Assembly (NCBI GenBank): GCA_019648995.1
Contig: BLXT01004371.1
Coordinates: 574,803-598,129 of the forward strand
DNA length: 23,327 nucleotides
Direction: 5' to 3'
DNA from: Plakobranchus ocellatus
Lineage: Eukaryota > Mollusca > Gastropoda > Plakobranchidae
A program made the position numbers and the translations under genes. Position 1 is the stretch's first letter; each line of letters begins with the position of its first letter. The notes below the pieces were generated by a model that worked only from the letters and a program-made list of their open reading frames with translations, made no database searches and had not been told where the DNA came from. Shown here in pieces: positions 1-8,800 of this stretch.

Positions 1-803
1 AAAAAAAAAAAAGCGAAATAATAAAAATTATTTTATCAAGAATGGCTTACGGTATTTGTGACCTATTGAGTTGTTGTGAATGATTCTAAAAACTAAACCA
101 AATGAACGATTTTCAATCTTTGACTCCGTTCCTTTCTTTTCTTCTTCTTCTTTATCTTTCTCTCACCAAGGCATGAACGGGCAGTACAAGTCCTAAAAAT
201 GACCCGTGATACGTTAACTCTTCTACTCTTTTGTATCTTTTCAAGAAATCCCATAGTTCCTGTTCTAAATTTTATGTATGACTTTCTACAGGGTGGCTTT
301 ATTGATTTTTTTTAAATTTTATTTTATTTTTGAAAACCTGTGGGCATCATCTATGAAATGTCCTTCTTTATGAATGGGCTTTCCACCCCTAATCTCTATT
401 GCTCCTGTTTGTTGTATTTATAATTCTGATTTGTTATTAGAGCTTCCAGCTACTTCTTTTTTTTTTCTTTTCTTTTTGCTTTTCTGTTGATTCTGTTGAT
501 GTGAGACACAATTTGTGTCTTTGACTTAGACTTCTCTTTGTTGAGTAAGTGCTGCAGCAATTTTTGTGGCACTGTTGATTTGAACAGGCAAAAATTATCA
601 CTTGCACGAGAAATGAAATTGAAATAAAAATGAATTAATCTGCACAACATAGCCTTGATCATGGGATCTGCAAACTGGGATAACCAGCCAAATTCATTGA
701 TGCATCACTGACCTTGACCCCTTCCTAAATCTTATAATCATCCTAGGACTAACCAGCCAAATTCAATGATGCATCACTGACCTACATCTTATAATCATCA
801 CAG
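1..803. other. Upstream intron or 5' flank, no gene recognised
   Basis: AT-rich with a pyrimidine stretch near 130-165. The six-frame reading shows only short open frames without recognisable motifs. A first exon with the real ATG of the sulfotransferase could be here or further upstream, but I could not place one. A diverged tandem repeat occupies 682-800. Confidence 0.5.
682..800. repeat. Diverged tandem duplication next to the exon 1 acceptor
   Basis: Copy 1 starts at 682 (AACCAGCCAAATTCATTGAT) and copy 2 at 751 (AACCAGCCAAATTCAATGAT). Both continue with GCATCACTGACC and later CTTATAATCATC (731-742 and 788-799). Copy 2 lacks about 12 bases (TTGACCCCTTCC in copy 1). Copy 2 runs straight into the acceptor of exon 1, and copy 1 ends in a similar CCTAG. 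Both copies thus look like the 3' end of an intron. Confidence 0.85.
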
Positions 804-966
804 GCAGCTTCCGACTACGATGCGTGTCCCCCCTAAAGCACCGACTGCGCCGCCTGACACCCCGCTCCAGCTTCATAGCCATACTGGTACTGTTTGTGGC
901 AGGATTTGTGGTTACCACTGTTGTGGTCTTTAATGGCGGACGTGTCGGCCTCACAATCAGGGCTAG
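804..966 (+). CDS. CHST15: Exon 1 (first visible coding exon): cytoplasmic tail and membrane anchor
   Basis: Acceptor AG at 802-803 and donor G|GTCAGT at 966/967; the exon ends in phase 2 (AG of an Arg codon). It encodes a basic stretch (KHRLRRLTPR) followed by about 20 hydrophobic residues (from FIAILVLF to VVVF), the signal anchor of a type II Golgi enzyme. No in-frame ATG lies between the in-frame TGA at 767 and the donor. An ATG at 820 with A at -3 sits one frame off, separated from the good frame by six C (828-833). The acceptor has a poor pyrimidine tract, so the exon's left edge is less certain than its right edge. If 820 is the real start, the bases before it are 5' UTR. Confidence 0.7.
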
Positions 967-2728
967 GTCAGTGTGTGAGCCTGGCTTGTGTGTTTTAAAT
1001 ATGTTCATCTCTATACTCTTAAGAGTCAAATCTATCTATACCAATCAAATATTATCCAAACCTGAGTATGATTAACACTTTATCCATTCTAAGCTGCACC
1101 CTGTACCAAAAAAAACTTATATTGACTGGTCAAAGCAGCAACAGGTGTCATAAGGTTCTTGAGTGTCCTGGGTTCCAATTGCAAACGTAACAATGAGTCA
1201 TGATTTCGGAAAATTTGTTTTCATAAATTTTTTACATATTTCTAGAAAAAAGCCCTTGGTTTGTGGCTAATTTTAGGCTAAAAAAAAACAAACAAGCAAA
1301 TCATGCCCACACTTTTTTGGCAAGGGTTTAAACCAAAAAGTTTTAACATTAAAGAAAAAAAATAAGTGATTCACAAATTTTAAGCACTCTGCACTTATCG
1401 GCACCCACAGTTGAATAGGAATTTGAATCTAGTTGTACCTCTGATCATGAACTTAAAATGCAAAAAAGTCAAGGAAAAAAAAACAAAAACAACTACAACT
1501 GATCTTCTTTGAAAGGTTTGTGAACTGGTATTTGTACTGTGCTGTACTCAAAATGTATAAGAACTAAGTCTTTAATGTTTTTGCTTTAATCTTTAACCTT
1601 GAATTCTTGGGGTGAAATGCTGATTGCTGTGCTTTGAGATCAAATTTTTAAGATACTTTAGTCATTGCAGCTAAACAGGCTCTCTCTGTCTAGAGTCAAA
1701 CTTATGACTTTTTGTAAACCTATTGAGATGAATTTCCCAATATATAGTTGGCAAAGCAGTGCAGGTAAGGCTTCTGAAAGATTGCAAGTATTTTGATAAT
1801 TTTCTTTGCAGAGAGAAGCCTCGACCTGTGGATTGGTTTGAATACCTTCGAGCATCCCGCAGGCCTCGTCTAGAAGGAGAAGAACCAGACCCAAATGCAA
1901 ATGATAATGATGAGGAATCCGAAGAGTACATGGACTGGAAGGAGAGGGAGCTAGCAGAGGGCATCCGTTGGCGAAAGAAAAAGCTAAAACATAAAAAGAA
2001 AAATAACAAAACACAATGGGAGATTGGTGATGTTGGATGGAAACAGGTGTCTGATGTCATTGGCCTGATGGCAAAAAAGACTGACACCAATGCTACTGCC
2101 AAGCCTGTCGTTCATAAAAAGGTCAGAGTCCATAGCGCATGTTGTGAATGTTTGATCACTCAATCACGATTTGCCTGAACGAAGGCTTTTTATACCATAT
2201 AGAAGAGTGTAGGCTTATTAGTTGAGGTTTGCCATCTGTGACAGAGGGTGTGGGCTACTTGCATCCAAAGGTCCTAGACCAGTGCAGAGTGGAGGCTTTG
2301 CTTTAGTTATCCAGCTCTTTTATTTATACAACTATACTTATTTGTATTTATTATGCTTGTTTTTACTTTTGAATATCTATAAGGCTATTCTCAACAAGTT
2401 TAAGCCTGCCTTTATTTGATGTTTGATGAAAGCCAAAATGTTTGACATCAACAATTAGCAAATAGGCTGTATGATTAAACATTCTTATTAGGCTACTGTG
2501 TTTAGTAAAGGTGATGTAAGACTGTACATACTTTCTACCTTTGATGAATTTCCAGATTCTGATGAGCCAGATTGAACTGCTGCGAGATGCCATGATGGAT
2601 GAGAAGTCAAGGCTGCCTGTGTTAGAGAAACCACCAACCTGTGTGGGGGACATAAGGAACGGGGAGGTGGAGGACATTCTCTGTATTGTGAGTGAAAGCA
2701 AGTCAACTTCTCTCTGTATCTCTCTCTG

Positions 2729-2772
<44 letters not shown>

Positions 2773-2810
2773 TCTCTTTCTCTCTGTCTCTCTGTGAGCG
2801 AAAGCAAGTC

Positions 2811-2880
<70 letters not shown>

Positions 2881-5800
2881 CCACGCTCTCCCAATCGCCT
2901 GTCCTTCCTCTCCATCCCTCCTTCCTTTTGAATTTGTTTATCAGTTTTTTATGTGTTTAAGTATTTAAAATGTCATCTTCTTAATAGAATTGAAATATTT
3001 GCAAAACATTTTTTTTTTTTACTGTTTTGCTATATCTGCAGCCAAGGCCTAAGTTCCTTTCCCATGTAAAAAACCCTTGCTGGTATGTGGGTCCTAAAAC
3101 CAGCGAAGACGCCATCCCAGAACTCAAATGCTTGCCTTATTTTCACATCCTGGGCTGTGCCAAGTCAGGCACCACAGATTTATGGAACAGGCTTATGTCA
3201 CACCCACATGTCATATCAAATGATGGCCTTCTTCACAAGGAAGCACTGTGGTGGTCCTGGCAGAGATATGGTGAGAGCATTGAGTGTCTATGCTTTAAAA
3301 TCTTTTTTTTCACCCAAAAAGGAATAGAAATTTATTCCTTGAACTTGCAGATCTTTTGAAAGATTTCGAATAGAGACCAAACTTTTTTTTTTCTCTATAA
3401 ATGTGTTACCTTATTGCATTTGTAGTGTTTGTTGGTACATCTTTCTATCATCTGCTTGCTTATGTTAGTCTGACAGGTAATATTTAAATAATCTCTTTGC
3501 TCTTGTGTTCATTGTCCTTACAAGTTGTGAGATGGCAAGAGGTTTAAAGGAATTTCTTATATATGTTATATATTATTCTATCATGCGTAAGCATATTACC
3601 AAGATTTTCAATCTATTTCTTAAAAGTAAAAGATTTGATACTGTTCTGGATTTGTTCAGTTAATGTTAATTATCTTCTTAATTATCATCATTACCATGCA
3701 CGCATAAATTCTCGTCCATAGCTTCAGATATGATTTCCACTTTGCCATTAAAAAATAAATTAAAAAAAAAAACAACCATTAATTGACTTCTGTTTTGTGG
3801 TTTTTTTGTTTTTTTTTCTCTTTTTTTTTCTCACCTTTGGGTGTCAATTTTAGAAAATGAAGAAAAGTTTTAGTGAAGGTCAATATATTTAGAATCAGTA
3901 TTGGACATCAAACACATTTTAGTGAAAGGTTTTTCTTTTAAAAAAAAACAAACAAGTCAAATAAATATGATGGCCATTATGATTTGTGAAGCCAATCATT
4001 AGATCATGCTCTAGATTTGGGTTAGCCAAAGAGCTGTACGAGTATCTACATTCTTTTTCATGTTCCTGAGGAGGGTAATAAAAATTGAATGAATCAATAA
4101 ATACATTGAAGCAATATAAGCAATTTAATGCGCTAGGGGTTGGCCATTAATTAGTATCTCATAGTATCTAAAGTGACAGTGCATGGTAGGTAGTTTCTAA
4201 GGTGCACATTGCATGGATGATATATGTTATATATTGCCTGTTGGTATTTGATTTGATACGCCTCAGAGGAGACAAAATGTTTTAGGACCAATCCAAACTT
4301 TGCATCATTGATTCAGTCAGAGATTGCAATTTATAAGATTTGCCCTGGTGAAAACTGGATAGAGATATTGTTTTTATGTGCCAAAGTATTAGAGTATTAA
4401 TTTTCAAAATGAAGTAATGAGATGAGAAGGAAAAGGCAAACCTAAAATTATTTTTTTGCTCAGTTTTTTGTGTCTCATTAGAGCTGATCTTAAGACCAAT
4501 TCTAATGTATTGGAGACTTAATTCTTAACCAGTTTAGTTTTTTTTTTTTGCTTTCAATAGTTTTTTTTTTGCCTTGCTGCTTTTATACCTCGTTCTTTCT
4601 TTTTTACCTTTGTTGATCATTGACTGCAAATTGCCGTACACAAAGAGTATTTAGATTGATTTCATCCCGCTGAATTTCTATTTTGGAAAAACCTTTTTAT
4701 TACACTTATTTTATTACTTCTGTGCAGGGTAATTTTAGTTTGCACCAAGTACAGTCCAGTACAGATTCCTCGAAATTGTTGGTTGAAATTGATGAATTTG
4801 ACCATAACCTGTTCAAATTACAAAGGAGGTTCAGTAATTAAAACAGTACATTTTTGTGGTCCTTGTTTCCTTTTTTTGTTTTAAAAGAGTGAAAAAAGAA
4901 AATGTTTCAATGGTTTTTTTTTATTGATGGAATGCCTTCACTTTTATTGGTGTTGATTTTTTTAGACCTTAGAAGGATTGTGATTAACTTTATCTTGGTA
5001 GGTATAGTCTTAAGTGGCTAAGAGTAAAGATTGTGGCAAATTTGGCATTGAACTCTCAACCTCTGTCAAGATTTTTATGCAGCGCTAGCTTGTTTTGTTT
5101 GTGCATGTACATTTGTGTCACCATGCCCACCACTTGGCTTAGTGCCAGTGACTGTGACTGAGCAAAACTGACTTGCATGTGCTGGGAGGGCTTTCGCATT
5201 GTCCATCATCTTCGTGGTGTTTTTATTTGTTTTATTGTCTTTCACTCAGATTTGCCTCTTATGGTCAACAAGGACTGAATGCAGGAGGCATCGCAAAAAG
5301 AATCATTGCATTTCTGAACCTAAGAGCTAAAAGATAATATACATGCTATAGGAATGCACAAATACAATTTCTTTAAAATGTGCACCAATCATATTGAAAT
5401 TGTTAGCCTGAAGAGAAAAAAAACAACTCATATATTCCTTAATATATTAGAGAAACCCAAAACGAGTGGTGCGATTTTGTTATCCAGTGCCAATAGGAGA
5501 AGATTCTGATGATTTAAGACATTGGAGTAATAACTGTGATCTTAGTGCTTGTGTGCTAAAATTCTTATCAATCCTGGGTGGTTTTGACAGATTTGAAGGT
5601 CAAAAAGTTTGCTGAATCAGAGCAAACAGTGTGAAAGAGTTCAGCAAAAGAGTGGGCATTATATAATCACAAAAAAGGAATTGATGCTGAAAAACAGTAG
5701 TTTGACAAATTTGTGATTTTGAGAAATCTCTGTTCAACATTATTATGTTCAATTGTATAAAAAGAAGAATATAACATAACTACCAACTTAAAGTTATTAA

Positions 5801-8800
5801 AGCAAAATAAAGCAACATAGTGTACAGAAAGTGTGAACATACCTTGACATTTATACGGCCTCAAGCTGTGACTTAGTGTCTCAATATTATGTCATTTCCA
5901 GGTATAATGGGCTACAAGCAACGGCACATAATGACATTTGAAGACTATGTGGACCTGTTTCAGGATGCAGCAAGACAAATTCGAGCATCCATGGAGAGTG
6001 AAACACTACACCAGCAAATACTCATCACTGGTGAGTCTGATGAAAGGTTTTATAAGCTTTAAAAACTGTTGTATTTTTTTTTTTTATTATTCACATATTC
6101 ATTCAATATATACATTGTAATTAATTTTAAAAAATGTGTTGATGCTTTTAAAAAAAAGTGTCATGGTTACCAGATATGAATCATACTGTTCATCACTATT
6201 ATTATGTTTATTTTCTCTCTCCTGATTGTTCATTTGTAACTGATTTTGGCTGTCCAGATTTTCTGTATGAAACATAATGAAATATTTGCCTAAATCAAAA
6301 TCTCATTATTAAATGTTTTGTGACTTTTAAGGTCTTTCTTTAGATCTTTTTATAAATACTTACATTATGTAAATGATTATATTTAACCTTTACTTATAAT
6401 GAAATCTCTTACTTAACATCATACAGAATAATAAAGTAAAGCGCGTTACTTTATTTTTCTGTATAATTTTAAGTAACAGATTTTTTTTTAAATGTTTGTA
6501 GCTCAGTAGTTACGTGTAAAATTATGCCTTTTCTTCCTAGGTGAGGCATCGCCACCAGATTTCTGGGATTTCCGTGGCTGGACTAACATCACCCAGAATC
6601 GTAACTCAAACACGCCCATCATTGCCACACCTCACCTCATGCGGCACATTTACCCCGATCCAAAATTCATCCTGATGTTCCGAGAGCCCATTGACAGGTA
6701 AAGTTTTGGTTGTATTGCTATTCCTGCATATTTCTATATTTCAATTATATAGTAATAAAATCTGTAAGTCTGAAGTATGGGCTTGCTATAAGTTTTGTCC
6801 CAATACTAGGCACAGTTAGTTGGCCATAAAAGGCTGGGAAAGGGATAAGCAGAAAAGTTTAGGAGAGGGAGAAATTTTTGGATATGGTAAGATATTTTTT
6901 AACAAAAGGAGGTGTGAGTTGGCTAGAGGTAGATATATCTTGTTATGGTCTGGACTGATTAGATTATATGTTGAAACTTATAAAGAACTTATGTACCTTA
7001 TTATTAAACTTTTGCATTCGTTAAAAAATGTTTGAAATTTTATGAGGTCAGATATAGGGTTGTAGAGTCAGCAAGAAACACTGATATCTCTTTAAATTTA
7101 ATATTAGCATTCTACTAAGAGGATTTGTGGAAGGAGTAAACAATGACAATTACTGTACATGTTTAAGATATTTGGTATGATTAATATTTTCTTATCTTTC
7201 TGTTTGGTGAAGAAGAGCTCTGGTATGGAATAATCCTTCTTCCACCAACTCTTAACACATGGCTATGGAAAGACCCATTTTAAAGCCGTGGCTTTCTTTT
7301 GCATGGTACTTTTCTAGTAGCTTTATAGGAGATTGTTATTTCAGAAACCAGACCATATTAATGATGTAGCTTCTGGTCCAGCTTTTCATGTTTTATCAAT
7401 CAAAATTCCTGTACCGAGCCAATATGTATTTCAAATAAAACTTAAAGTTATACATATATATGTATACAAATATATCAAAATGTCAATCTTTTTTGCACAT
7501 CACATTTTCTGTACATTTGCACCAGTACCTTTCAAGATGCTTTCAAAGATCTCATCAATATTTTTTTTGTATAAGTTATAAGTTATGACCATCAAATTGT
7601 AACTGAATCACGTAGAGCTTAGAAAAGGCTAGTAAATCAAGTACAAAGCTTTTCCCTGGATTCTAAGAGGAGATCCTGAATGCCTAGATTTCTCAGACGT
7701 GGAGATGAAATGGAGGATTTGTGTGAGTGTGGAGAACGTCCAGGAGACAGGGATTAAGTAAGAGTAGGCCATAGTGAGTTTGCTCATGCAGTGAATGAAA
7801 ATGGTTTCTTGTCCTGTAAGGGATGGATTATATTAATACGAGGAATGCCTGATAATGGCAAATGATTGTCTCAAAGCAACCTGATTTATCCATCTACATT
7901 TTACGTCCTCTGAAACTGAATGCGCCCTGAAATAATCTATTTTTCTTTTTTTTTTTTTTTCTTCTTTTTTTTTTATCTCAAACCATAATAAGGCATAGAA
8001 GCACCAAGGTTGTCATAAGCTTACAAACTATCTATATTTCCTAGACTGAGGACTACTGCACTGTGAAGACTGCTGTACTCTTTTTCTCTATATTTCAAGT
8101 TATTGGAATGTTGTAAATTGCAAACTTTAACAATAGTAGTATCAGTTGCCAAAAAGCTTGAATTTATGAACTCAGGTATATCAATATTCTATAGTTTGCA
8201 CATGCATTTTTTTTAACATTGCTTTTTTTTCCAGACTTTATTCAGACTACTTTTTTGTTGGTGGTGGCTTGACGTCTGATGATTTCCACAATGATGTGCT
8301 AGCTACAATAGACATCCTTGCCAAGTGTGTTAAATCTCACGGTCTGCAGCGCTGCTTCTACGACCGCACTATCTATGCTAAACTTCCAGTAAGTGGGATA
8401 TTGGAGTGTTCGGATAAACGAAAGTTTTCATTCAAAGATTAGATGGAAACAGAAGAAGGTTAAAAGTAGTACAAATTTCACAAGCCTAGCTGTGAGATGT
8501 GCTTGATTCTTTCATCCATTTTGTTTTCTTTTTTTTTTATTTAACGTTTTTGTGTCTCATTTAACTCATTTGTCTCTTTTTGTGTAGCTTTGCTCTTGTT
8601 CAAATACCTTCTTTTTTTCACCTTTTTTTGTGCCCTGTCCTTTATAGACATATAATTGTGTGGTGTTTCAATTATTCTTTACAGAGAGATAATTTTTCTT
8701 GGTAAGATGTGGTTTTTTTTTTCTGATAATTGTTACAGGTTTTTTTTTGTTGTTGTTTTGGACTACCCTGAGTATTTCTCCATGTGTTTTATGATCTTTA

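Noticed and set aside
130-330. Pyrimidine tract then CACCAAG and a short frame MTRDTLTLLL...
   Set aside because: It looked like a possible upstream exon, but I could not find a donor or frame that joins exon 1 at 804.
763-1029. 88-codon minus-strand frame
   Set aside because: It is the shadow of the GC-richer exon 1 on the other strand and has no motif.
967-1075. Readthrough of the exon 1 frame to a stop after 1072
   Set aside because: The donor G|GTCAGT at 967 joins in phase to exon 2; the readthrough would give a protein without any catalytic domain.
2363-2960. Open frames of poly Arg-Glu and poly Ser-Leu on both strands
   Set aside because: They are translations of the CT/GA microsatellite in intron 3; only 2556-2687 is coding.
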